Shown here piece by piece: positions 16,472 to 24,109 of a stretch of 64,000 nt of DNA. The stretch is from RECG01 sp964444805 (GTDB lineage: Bacteria > Bacillota_I > Bacilli_A > Acholeplasmatales > Acholeplasmataceae). The translations under genes and the position numbers were made by a program. The stretch is from NCBI GenBank assembly GCA_964444805.1, contig CAYUIK010000056.1, forward strand, positions 1 through 64,000, written 5' to 3'. The notes under the pieces were generated by a model that was not told where the DNA came from, made no database searches, and saw only the letters and a list, made by a program, of their open reading frames with translations. Each line of letters starts with the position of its first letter. Position 1 is the stretch's first letter.

Positions 16472-16924
16472 TTACTGTTGTTCGCGGATCTCTTCAAAGT
16501 AGCGTTCGAGTGCCGTCTGATAGTCACAGGTATGGCCTTGCGGGCATTCCGTGCACATGATCAATTCCCGGAGACGCTTCGGTATGAATACGCGAATTTC
16601 TTCATCATTGTAGCCGACCTGCATTTTTTCACCATCAACCATGATGGGCCGCTTCAAAATACTGGGGTGATCGATGATGAACTGTTTGAGTTCACTGATT
16701 CGCATATCCTCAACGTCTAAAGACTCTTCTTTGAATATTTTGGACCGAGTCGAGATGATATCGTCAAAACCGTTCTCGGCGTTTTCCAGCATCCGATCGA
16801 TATCTTCTTCCGTGATCCGTTGATTGAAGAGATTCTTTTCTTCGTAGGCGACCTTGTGATCGTCAAGCCACTTCTTCGCTTTTCGACAAGATGAACAACT
16901 CGGTGTCGTGAAAATCGTGATCAT
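16472..16924 (-). CDS. spx: Spx-type global regulator with a cysteine-bearing C-terminal extension
   Basis: ArsC-fold regulator that binds the RNA polymerase alpha C-terminal domain and redirects transcription under disulfide stress. The redox switch CSSC is at residues 10-13, and the family motif LKRPIMVDGEKMQVGYNDEE is near residue 90-110. B. subtilis Spx has 131 residues; this one has 150, with an added tail carrying Cys124, Cys127 and Cys133 (MCTECPQGHTC). Strong AGGAGG site and own promoter. Spx rather than ArsC because of the CxxC and RPI motifs; the paralogue MgsR cannot be excluded. Confidence 0.87.
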   Translation of the reverse strand: MITIFTTPSCSSCRKAKKWLDDHKVAYEEKNLFNQRITEEDIDRMLENAENGFDDIISTRSKIFKEESLDVEDMRISELKQFIIDHPSILKRPIMVDGEKMQVGYNDEEIRVFIPKRLRELIMCTECPQGHTCDYQTALERYFEEIREQQ

Positions 16925-17001
16925 TGTCTTCCTCCTTTTTGGAGCATAGGTATCATCCTATAGCACTTGAGTTCTTGCTAGGTCCGTCCACCTAGGTCTT
17001 A

Positions 17002-17030
17002 ATTATATATTTGTTTATACAGTTATTCAA
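17002..17030 (-). promoter_or_regulatory. Promoter of spx
   Basis: Minus strand: -35 TTGAAT (17025-17030), 17-base spacer, -10 TATAAT (17002-17007). The leader of about 75 bases holds a small hairpin (ATAGG/CCTAT). Confidence 0.68.
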
Positions 17031-17078
17031 CCGTTCGTCCCGATTTATCATGATTTAACATAATTCCCATCATATCGT

Positions 17079-17107
17079 AAAGATTTACTAAGAATCTTTG
17101 ATATAAT
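17079..17107 (+). promoter_or_regulatory. pepF promoter with an inverted repeat
   Basis: Extended -10 TGATATAAT (17099-17107). The 7-base inverted repeat AAAGATT (17079-17085) / AATCTTT (17093-17099) covers the -35 region and could be an operator for an unidentified regulator. Confidence 0.5.
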
Positions 17108-17130
17108 GAGTAAGAAAGGAATGATTAACG

Positions 17131-18897
17131 ATGTCAACATGGAATCTTTCGCACTTCTACAGCGATCCCGCTTTATTCGAAGAGGACCTCGCCCGTATCA
17201 AACCGAAAATCGAAGAACTCCACACATTTCAAGGAAAACTGCATGATTTCGCGTCTTTCAAAGCGTTCTATGAACTCGAGGAAGACGTCACGAAACGTTT
17301 CTACCGGCTTTTCGGTTATATCCATCTTTCCAGCGATCTCAACTTAAAGGACCAAAACGTCGCCGCCAAAAAAGAGGAGGTTCTGATTCTTCTTTCCGAG
17401 TTGCATCAGAAAACGTCTTTCGTCGCTCCGGAAATCATCGCGATCGGCCAAGAGAAAGTTATGTCCTTCCTTGAAAAGGACGACTTCCTCCGTGACTACA
17501 CGTTCCCCCTTGAAAAGCTCTTCTTCCAACAAAAACACGTACTATCAAGCGATCAAGAAAAAATACTCGCGCATTTTCAGGCGACGCGCAATATTCCGAC
17601 GTCCCTCTATCAGGCACTCGCGATCGTCGATGCCAAGGATGAAAAAGTCGTACTCTCCGACCAAAAAGAAGTTACCGTCACGCCGTCAAACTTCCGTTCG
17701 CTTCTGACGAAACGAAAAGACGCCGAGGACCGCAAACTCATCTTCGAAGCTGCGTTCAAACGCTACTATGAAAACAAAACGGCATTCGCCTCCGTCTACA
17801 ATCTTGTTCTCATGCAACAAAAAGCGAACTACACGTCTAGGAACCACGATTCAGCGCTTGATGCCGCGCTCTTCAAAAACAACATCCCCACCACCGTTTT
17901 CCACAACCTCAAGGATGTTGCCTATGAAAACACGAGTCCCTTGAAGCGCTATATCGCCCTGCGAAAGAAACACTTGAATCTCCCAGAATATCATACGTAT
18001 GACCGTTTTATGAAACTCTCGGAAGACCCAAACACCTACGGATTCAAGGAAGCCAAACACCTGTTCTTCCAAGCGATTGAAGGCATGGATTCAGCCTATG
18101 TCCGTTATCAGAAACAAGCTCTTGAAGATGGTTTCGTCGATGCTTTCCCCGCGGACGGCAAACGAACCGGCGCCTATTCTTCCGGTCTTTACGGTTTTCA
18201 TCCCTTTATCCTGCTCAACCACGACGAAACGCTCAGTTCCGTCTTCACGCTCGCACATGAAGCAGGACATAGTGCCCATACGATGCTTGCGAACGACCAT
18301 CAACCGCTGGCAACTGCGGACTATACCATTTTCGTCGCCGAGATCGCTTCGACGTTCAATGAGCACGTGCTCCTCGACTATCTCGTCAAGCACGCCGAAA
18401 CGAAAGCACAAAAAATATCCTTGCTCGAATCAGCGATCAACGGTATTCTCTCGACTTTTTATCGCCAAACCCTCTTCGCGACCTATGAGTACCGCGCGAG
18501 CGAACTCGTGCGAAAAGGCATACCGATTACCGCAAACGCGCTTTCGAACATCATGATCGAACTCTATGAACACTATTATGGTCTCGATATCCGCAAGGAA
18601 CACTACAAGCCATTCGTCTGGGCTTATATCCCGCATTTCTTCCACACCCCGTTTTATGTCTATCAGTATGCGACGTCATACAGCGCATCCTTGAAAATCT
18701 ATCAAAACGTCCGTGAGAACAAGCCGAATGCCATGCAGAATTTTCTCGGATTGCTTAAATCGGGTGGAAACGATTATCCCGTCAACCAGGCTTCCAGAGC
18801 GGGCGCCGATCTTACCAAAAAGGAAACGTTTATGGCCGTTATCCATCGCTTGAACGACCTCATCAACGAGCTCGAAAAGACACTCGAATCGTCATAG
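17131..18897 (+). CDS. pepF: Oligoendopeptidase F
   Basis: Cytoplasmic zinc metallopeptidase of family M3 that cuts short peptides. The zinc site HEAGHSAH is near residue 378, with the family-specific C-terminal region (YQYATSYSAS about 510). At 588 residues it matches PepF. Own promoter; directly followed by the trpS T-box leader. Peptide turnover is the expected role. The substrates are not evident, and no oligopeptide permease is adjacent. Confidence 0.95.
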   Translation: MSTWNLSHFYSDPALFEEDLARIKPKIEELHTFQGKLHDFASFKAFYELEEDVTKRFYRLFGYIHLSSDLNLKDQNVAAKKEEVLILLSELHQKTSFVAPEIIAIGQEKVMSFLEKDDFLRDYTFPLEKLFFQQKHVLSSDQEKILAHFQATRNIPTSLYQALAIVDAKDEKVVLSDQKEVTVTPSNFRSLLTKRKDAEDRKLIFEAAFKRYYENKTAFASVYNLVLMQQKANYTSRNHDSALDAALFKNNIPTTVFHNLKDVAYENTSPLKRYIALRKKHLNLPEYHTYDRFMKLSEDPNTYGFKEAKHLFFQAIEGMDSAYVRYQKQALEDGFVDAFPADGKRTGAYSSGLYGFHPFILLNHDETLSSVFTLAHEAGHSAHTMLANDHQPLATADYTIFVAEIASTFNEHVLLDYLVKHAETKAQKISLLESAINGILSTFYRQTLFATYEYRASELVRKGIPITANALSNIMIELYEHYYGLDIRKEHYKPFVWAYIPHFFHTPFYVYQYATSYSASLKIYQNVRENKPNAMQNFLGLLKSGGNDYPVNQASRAGADLTKKETFMAVIHRLNDLINELEKTLESS

Positions 18898-18928
18898 ACT
18901 TTTTATCGGCTTTGGTGTATAATAGCGT

Positions 18929-19145
18929 TAAAGGGAATGCCACGACAAGAGGAAAGTAAAACGAGATGGATCCTGACCAAGAGAGCCGGGGTGCTGAAAG
19001 CCGGCCGGGACGATCGTTTGAAATGGGCTCTTCGAGCATTCGAGTATGTCGGCTTTAACGACAAAAAGAGCTTAAGCGATGATTCGCTTTTGAACTAAGG
19101 TGGCACCGCGTGAAAACGTCCTTGGATATGCTTTGGGCGTTTTTA
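18929..19145 (+). promoter_or_regulatory. T-box leader of trpS, tryptophan specifier
   Basis: The T-box core AAGGTGGCACCGCG is at 19097-19110, and the terminator AAAACG.CC ... GG.CGTTTT with T run at 19113-19145. Stem I is closed by GAGAGCC/GGGCTCTT, with TGG in the expected specifier position (GAAATGGGC). A TATAAT at 18918-18923 could be the -10. Uncharged tRNA-Trp would prevent termination and allow trpS expression. Confidence 0.92.
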
Positions 19146-19170
19146 TGTTTATGATAAGGAGGAATGATTC

Positions 19171-20169
19171 ATGAAACGACTCGTTTCCGGCATTAAGCCA
19201 ACCGGGCAGCTCACGCTCGGCAACTACATCGGAGCCTTGCGTCAATTCGTCAAGCTCCAGGACGAACTCGCTGACACCGAGATGTTCATTTTCATCGCGG
19301 ATCTACACGCGATCACGACGCCTCAGGACAAAGTGAAACTGAGGAAGAACATTCGTTCGATTACCGCGCTCTACATCGCGTGCGGCCTCGACCCCGAACG
19401 CGTCCATCTCTTCATTCAATCGGAAATACCCGCTCACGCCATGCTCGGATACGTCATGGAATCGACGGCGTATATCGGTGAAATGGAACGGATGACGCAA
19501 TTTAAAGACAAGAAAGGCAAGCAGACTGAAGGCATCCGCACCTCGCTTTTGACCTACCCCGCCCTCATGGCAGCCGACATTCTCCTCTATGATGCCGACA
19601 TCGTTCCCATCGGCGACGATCAGAAACAACACCTCGAACTGACGAGAAATCTCGCGCTTCGCTTCAACCATATTTATGGCGACACCTTCGTCGTCCCAGA
19701 CGGTTTCTACCCGAAAGCGGGTGCGCGGATCAAGTCATTGCAGGACCCAACCCGCAAGATGGACAAGAGTCACGACAACCCGAAATCCTATATCCTGCTT
19801 CTCGATGACTTGAAGGCCGTATCCAACAAGATCAAGAGCGCCGTCACGGATTCCGAAGGGAAAATCTATTATGATCCCGAAAACAAACCCGGTATCAGCA
19901 ACCTTTTAACGATCTATGCCGCGCTGTCGAATCAAACGATCAAGGAAGTCGAGTCCACGTATCAGAATTCCAACTACCAGACGTTCAAAAACGATGTGTC
20001 CGAAATCGTCGTTCGTACGCTCGAACCGATTCAGGCACGCTATGAAAAACTGATTAAAGACGACCTGCTCGATCGCGTGCTCGACGAAGGTCGAACACAC
20101 GCGGAAAAGATCGCCAACAAAAAGATCGCCAAGGTCTATCAAAGACTCGGTCTTGGACGCAAACGATGA
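19171..20169 (+). CDS. trpS: Tryptophanyl-tRNA synthetase
   Basis: Class Ic synthetase charging tRNA-Trp. The HIGH-like motif is GNYIGALRQF (about residue 18), the KMSKS loop is KMDKSHDN (about 195). Length 332 is normal for the short bacterial enzyme. Controlled by the T-box leader immediately upstream, whose Trp specifier codon agrees with the product. Ribosome-binding site AAGGAGG. Confidence 0.97.
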   Translation: MKRLVSGIKPTGQLTLGNYIGALRQFVKLQDELADTEMFIFIADLHAITTPQDKVKLRKNIRSITALYIACGLDPERVHLFIQSEIPAHAMLGYVMESTAYIGEMERMTQFKDKKGKQTEGIRTSLLTYPALMAADILLYDADIVPIGDDQKQHLELTRNLALRFNHIYGDTFVVPDGFYPKAGARIKSLQDPTRKMDKSHDNPKSYILLLDDLKAVSNKIKSAVTDSEGKIYYDPENKPGISNLLTIYAALSNQTIKEVESTYQNSNYQTFKNDVSEIVVRTLEPIQARYEKLIKDDLLDRVLDEGRTHAEKIANKKIAKVYQRLGLGRKR

Positions 20170-20208
20170 AAAAAAGGGCCCTTTCACTTAAGAAAGTGGT
20201 CCTTTTCT
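20170..20208. terminator. Bidirectional terminator between trpS and the lipid kinase gene
   Basis: AAAAGGG..CTTTC.CTTAAG.GAAAG..CCTTTT. It has a T run on both strands and lies between convergent stops, so it likely serves both genes. Confidence 0.72.
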
Positions 20209-21049
20209 ATTCCACGGAATGCGCTGTCATCTCATAAACCGGATATTCGACGTCCCCATCGATTTGCATGTGCGTACCTTCGGCGCTCTTAAGCGTAATC
20301 GTCTTTCCCTGATAGACGTCAACGAAAGAACGAAAGATCGTGTGCCACCCCAGATAGATCGTCGGAAAGATCAGGAAAAGCAGCCACTTAGGAATGTTTT
20401 TGATGATGACGACTTGTAGCGCATCATCACGCCTGTTCGCTTTCGGCGCAATCTTCATCCCCCCACCGAAATAGGCTCCGTTCATCACGCTGCCCAGCCA
20501 TACTTTCTTTTCTTTGAAGTGCAATTCATCGACCGTGACTTCGAGCTCGATCGGGCGAAATTTGATAAATCCCTCGAGCGTATGCCTAAAGTAATTGAAC
20601 TTGTTCTTTTTGAGTTTTGACGTATTGACGAGTTGACCGACATATCCATCGAGCCCGACGCCGACACCGTTTAAAAAAAGTCTCGACTCGTTGCCGTAAT
20701 GGGCGATGGGCAGTCTTTCGATGTATTTCTTGATCGGTACGAGCTTGTCTTTCACGCGCAGACTGCGAACGAAGTCATTTCCGGTTCCCGCCCGATACAT
20801 ATAGATTTCCTGTTTGATTTTCATGCCATAGATCCGATTCGCAAGGTGATTCATCGTACCGTCACCACCGACGATAATGATGCGGTCATCCGGCTTGCAA
20901 TCGGCAATGAAAAGGTCGACATCGGTAATCGACAACAAACTGTGGCTTTTAACAGTCTTCCCCGACTTTTCGAGAGTCGCGATGATTTTCGTTATAAAGC
21001 CTTCATCTTTCCCGTTTCGCGACAAAGGATTGTAAAGTAAAATATCCAT
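20207..21049 (-). CDS. Diacylglycerol kinase family lipid kinase
   Basis: DagK/YegS-type enzyme that phosphorylates diacylglycerol or a related lipid. The nucleotide-binding motif IIVGGDGTMNHL (about residue 57-68) and the GTGNDF motif (about 88-93) are intact, and the C-terminal sandwich domain is present. 280 residues. It starts 11 bases after tyrS and is probably cotranscribed with it, hence under tyrosine T-box control, with no obvious functional reason. The substrate lipid cannot be fixed from sequence. Confidence 0.87.
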   Translation of the reverse strand: MDILLYNPLSRNGKDEGFITKIIATLEKSGKTVKSHSLLSITDVDLFIADCKPDDRIIIVGGDGTMNHLANRIYGMKIKQEIYMYRAGTGNDFVRSLRVKDKLVPIKKYIERLPIAHYGNESRLFLNGVGVGLDGYVGQLVNTSKLKKNKFNYFRHTLEGFIKFRPIELEVTVDELHFKEKKVWLGSVMNGAYFGGGMKIAPKANRRDDALQVVIIKNIPKWLLFLIFPTIYLGWHTIFRSFVDVYQGKTITLKSAEGTHMQIDGDVEYPVYEMTAHSVE

Positions 21050-21060
21050 GACCTGCCTCC

Positions 21061-22302
21061 TTAACCGAATGTGACGAGGGCGTATTTCTTTTTGCCGCGC
21101 CTAAGAATCACGTAACGGCCGAAATACCCGTCACCCGCATCGATCGTTCGCTCGATGCGTTCGACGATTTCTCCGTTCAAACGTATGGCCTTGGCTTGAA
21201 GAAACGTGCGTGCTTCCCGTTTCGATGAAGCCAGCTTCGTCGAAACAAGGGCGTCAATAACGGATATGGAACGGTCACAAGCGACCGCTTCCAATGTTTT
21301 TCCCAGCATGGCAAACCCCTGTTCATTCAGGTGGTCGAACGTTCCCTTGAATAATGCGTCGGTGACGCTTAAAGCATCCGAGAGCGCCTGATCCCCGTGC
21401 ATGAACGACACGACTTCACGAGCGAGACGCTTTTGCGCGAGACGCTGCTCGGGCGCACGTTCGCTTTCTTCGAGAACGGCTTCGATCTCATCTTTGGGCA
21501 AAAGGGTAAGCGTCTTCAGATACATGCTTACGTCCGCGTCCGAAGCATTGAGAAAATACTGATAGATCTCATAGGGACTGGTCTGTTCAGCATCGAGCCA
21601 GAGCGCTCCGCTCTCGGACTTGCCGAACTTCGATCCGTCCGCTTTCAACAACAAGGGTGAACTGAGTCCGATGGCTCCGTGAGAATCCCCGTGAATCTTT
21701 CGGATGAGTTCGAGTCCAGTCGTGATATTTCCCCACTGGTCGGACCCGCCGAACTGAAGCTTGCAGTTCTCATGGTCATACAGATGAAGAAAATCGATCG
21801 CCTGAATGAGCATATATGAGAATTCGGTATAGGAAATACCGACTTCCAGCCTTTTGGCGACCGTTTCTTTAGCGAGCATATAATTGATACTGAAGAGTTT
21901 GCCATAGTCGCGCAAAAACGTGATCATATCGATGTTTCGAATCCATGAATAGTTGTTGACGTAGATGGCATCATCCGCCAATAGCGCTTGGAGCTGCACC
22001 TCGATCTTCTTGGCATTTTCGAGTGATTCTTCCAAGGTAAGTAATTTTCGTTCACTCGTCTGCCTCGGGTCACCGATCAGTCCGGTCGCGCCACCGATCA
22101 AAGCGATCGCACGATGCCCGTGTTCTTGCAGAAGACGCATGCGCACGATTTGCACGAGGTGACCGACGGTAAGCGATGCCCCGGTCGGGTCAAACCCGCA
22201 GTAAAACGACGTTATCTCTTCATTCAAAAGGCGCTTCGCACCCTCTTCGTTACTCGTATCCTTGATCATGCCACGCCAGATCAATTCGTCATACAGTGTC
22301 AT
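21061..22302 (-). CDS. tyrS: Tyrosyl-tRNA synthetase
   Basis: Charges tRNA-Tyr. The HIGH-like motif is TVGHLVQ in the FDPTGASLTVGHL region (about residue 38-50), the KMSKS loop is KFGKSESG (about 225), and an S4 RNA-binding domain occupies the last 65 residues. Length 413 is normal for TyrRS of the TyrS type. Preceded by a T-box leader with a TAC specifier; ribosome-binding site GAGGAGG. Confidence 0.97.
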   Translation of the reverse strand: MTLYDELIWRGMIKDTSNEEGAKRLLNEEITSFYCGFDPTGASLTVGHLVQIVRMRLLQEHGHRAIALIGGATGLIGDPRQTSERKLLTLEESLENAKKIEVQLQALLADDAIYVNNYSWIRNIDMITFLRDYGKLFSINYMLAKETVAKRLEVGISYTEFSYMLIQAIDFLHLYDHENCKLQFGGSDQWGNITTGLELIRKIHGDSHGAIGLSSPLLLKADGSKFGKSESGALWLDAEQTSPYEIYQYFLNASDADVSMYLKTLTLLPKDEIEAVLEESERAPEQRLAQKRLAREVVSFMHGDQALSDALSVTDALFKGTFDHLNEQGFAMLGKTLEAVACDRSISVIDALVSTKLASSKREARTFLQAKAIRLNGEIVERIERTIDAGDGYFGRYVILRRGKKKYALVTFG

Positions 22303-22322
22303 GTGTTTTCCTCCTCGGTCTT

Positions 22323-22508
22323 AAAAAAAATCGTCCTTAAAAGAATAAGGACGAAGGAAACTCCGCGGTACCACCTTACTTCCGGATTTGCTCCGGCACT
22401 CTTCATTTCTAACCTCGACAAGTGTATTTCACAACCCGTTTTCTTTCCATGTCACACCCTCATGGAATCTCTTGATTAGGTTTAGGGGTCGTTACTTGAC
22501 TTTGCGTC
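22323..22508 (-). promoter_or_regulatory. T-box leader of tyrS, tyrosine specifier
   Basis: Minus strand: T-box core AAGGTGGTACCGCGG (22363-22377) and the terminator TCGTCCTTA TTCT TTAAGGACGA with T run (22323-22354). TAC occurs in the specifier position (GAAATACACTT). I see no convincing promoter between the ccpA-like stop and the leader, so read-through from that gene is possible. Confidence 0.9.
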
Positions 22509-22518
22509 CTAGGTCGAT

Positions 22519-23514
22519 TCAATTAGTGGACTGTCTTTTAACGATGTAATGCGGTAGAACGATACGGATATTGTCGACGTCATTCTGATTCATGAGCTTC
22601 GTCAGGAGTCGCATCGAAACGGCACCAATATCATAAACCGGAATATCGATCGATGTCAAGTTCGGTCGTGAAAGAAGCGCGTATTTCGTATTTTGGAAAC
22701 CGGCAACGGCGAGATTATCCGGAACACTGCGTCCGTTGTCCCGTGCGATGTTCATGAATGAAACAGCGATCGAATCGCGGACACCGATGGCAGCGTCGAC
22801 CTTCTTGTCCTTGAAAAACGTCGAGAAGTGCTGTCTGTTAATGTGCGTATCGCCGCTCGTCCGAAAGATTTTTGGTTCAAGGTTGGCTTCGGACATCGCT
22901 TTGAGATAACCCGCTTCTTTCTTGTCATTGACGGAATAACGCCGTGCTGTACTAAGCATATAGACGTTCTTACGGTTATCGTCAAGCAAAATTTTCGTGA
23001 TTTCATAACCGGCTTTCTCATAGTCGATCGAGACCATCGGTACATCCGGATCATCGGATGCGACGTTGGCGAAAACGAAAGGAATGCCGTTTCCAGCAAA
23101 CATCTTCTTGATGTCGGCAACACGTTTTTCATCGAGCTCGTCGTTCAGATAAAGGACACCGTCAACCTGTTCGGCGACGATGTTTTGCAGCGAATCCAAA
23201 ACGTCCATATCCTCACGAATCGCGAATAGTTTAATCGAATACTTGTAATTTTGGGCGATATCACTGATACCTCCGAGCATTTCGGCAACCGAAGCGCGCG
23301 TGACATCGGAAATGACGACACCGACCGTCGTCGTCTTTCGACTCGCGAGACCACGAGCGATGACGTTCGGTCGATACCCGAGTTCTTTGATGACTTTCAG
23401 TACGCGTTGTCTCGTTTCTTCCTTGACTTTTTCCGGATTGTTGAGAACGCGTGATACGGTTGCGAGTGAGACGCCGGCCGCACCGGCGACATCATAGATC
23501 GTTGCGTTATTCAT
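22519..23514 (-). CDS. ccpA: LacI-family regulator, CcpA-like
   Basis: Transcription factor with N-terminal LacI helix-turn-helix (TIYDVAGAAGVSLATVSRVL, residues 4-23), hinge GYRPNVIARGLASRKTTTVG (about 47-66) and a periplasmic-binding-like effector domain. The hinge and the GGISDIAQNYKY region closely resemble CcpA, the Bacillota catabolite regulator that uses phosphorylated HPr as corepressor. ATG at 23514 is chosen (GAGGTGA 5 bases upstream, starts at the HTH); the longer frame is spurious. An HPr-like protein with the regulatory Ser, and cre-like sites, are in this window. Another LacI member remains possible. Confidence 0.82.
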   Translation of the reverse strand: MNNATIYDVAGAAGVSLATVSRVLNNPEKVKEETRQRVLKVIKELGYRPNVIARGLASRKTTTVGVVISDVTRASVAEMLGGISDIAQNYKYSIKLFAIREDMDVLDSLQNIVAEQVDGVLYLNDELDEKRVADIKKMFAGNGIPFVFANVASDDPDVPMVSIDYEKAGYEITKILLDDNRKNVYMLSTARRYSVNDKKEAGYLKAMSEANLEPKIFRTSGDTHINRQHFSTFFKDKKVDAAIGVRDSIAVSFMNIARDNGRSVPDNLAVAGFQNTKYALLSRPNLTSIDIPVYDIGAVSMRLLTKLMNQNDVDNIRIVLPHYIVKRQSTN

Positions 23515-23545
23515 TGGCTCACCTCTATCAATCAATTTCATCATC

Positions 23546-23574
23546 ATTATACCACACGGTGTAAAGGCTTTCAA
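23546..23574 (-). promoter_or_regulatory. Promoter of the ccpA-like gene
   Basis: Minus strand: -35 TTGAAA (23569-23574), 17-base spacer, extended -10 TGGTATAAT. The spacer contains ACACCGTGT, a short palindrome that might be an operator. Confidence 0.68.
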
Positions 23575-23604
23575 GCAACTCATGAAAATATTTTCATTCG
23601 CTTA

Positions 23605-23633
23605 CAAAAAAACAGGGAGACATTTGCCTCCCC
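23605..23633 (-). terminator. Terminator after rplS
   Basis: Minus strand: GGGGAG GCAAATGT CTCCC.. then seven T, a few bases past the stop. Confidence 0.85.
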
Positions 23634-23640
23634 ATTCGTC

Positions 23641-23997
23641 CTACCGTTTTTCTTTGATACGTGCTGCCTTCGACGATAGCGAACGTATGTAATTCAACTT
23701 CGCCCGTCTGACCTTACCACGCCGTGCGACTTCGATCCGTTCGATCGATGGGGCATGGACCGGGAACGTACGTTCAACCCCGATCCCATAGGATACCTTG
23801 CGGACCGTAAACGTCTCGGATATTCCACCGCCTTGGCGCTTAATACAAAGGCCTTCGAATAACTGAATCCGTTCACGAGCACCCTCTTTAATCTTGACGT
23901 ATACCTTGAGGGTATCACCAGGACTAAAATCGGGGACTTCCCTGAGGTAGGGTTCTGTCACAGCTCTAATCAAATCTTGCCCTTTTAGTTTTGCCAT
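23641..23997 (-). CDS. rplS: Ribosomal protein L19
   Basis: Large-subunit protein at the 30S-50S interface. From the MAKLKGQD start (23997) it is 118 residues, the normal size; upstream extension in the frame is spurious. Motifs: PGDTLKVYVKIKEGARERIQ (about 27-46) and the basic GKVRRAKLNYIRS end. In Bacillus rplS follows trmD directly; here a separate promoter and an LTA-synthase-like gene lie between them. Confidence 0.97.
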   Translation of the reverse strand: MAKLKGQDLIRAVTEPYLREVPDFSPGDTLKVYVKIKEGARERIQLFEGLCIKRQGGGISETFTVRKVSYGIGVERTFPVHAPSIERIEVARRGKVRRAKLNYIRSLSSKAARIKEKR

Positions 23998-24018
23998 GTT
24001 CGACTCACTCTCTTTCTT

Positions 24019-24054
24019 CCAATGTTCATGTCTCCACGGACAGCGGACCATTGT
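24019..24054 (-). promoter_or_regulatory. Likely L19 leader RNA element
   Basis: Minus strand: CAATG (24049-24053) pairs with CATTG (24020-24024), enclosing a conserved-looking GTCCGCTGTCCGTGGAGAC stretch. Position just before rplS and the small size fit the L19 leader known from Bacillota, which is thought to mediate autoregulation. Match is from memory. Confidence 0.58.
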
Positions 24055-24074
24055 GCTTTTCATACGGCTTAATC

Positions 24075-24103
24075 ATTATAACAAAGATACGGATGACTTG
24101 CAA
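24075..24103 (-). promoter_or_regulatory. Promoter of rplS
   Basis: Minus strand: -35 TTGCAA (24098-24103), 17-base spacer, extended -10 TGTTATAAT. It overlaps the 3' end region of the LTA-synthase-like gene, so rplS has its own transcript. Confidence 0.7.
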
Positions 24104-24109
24104 GACTTT

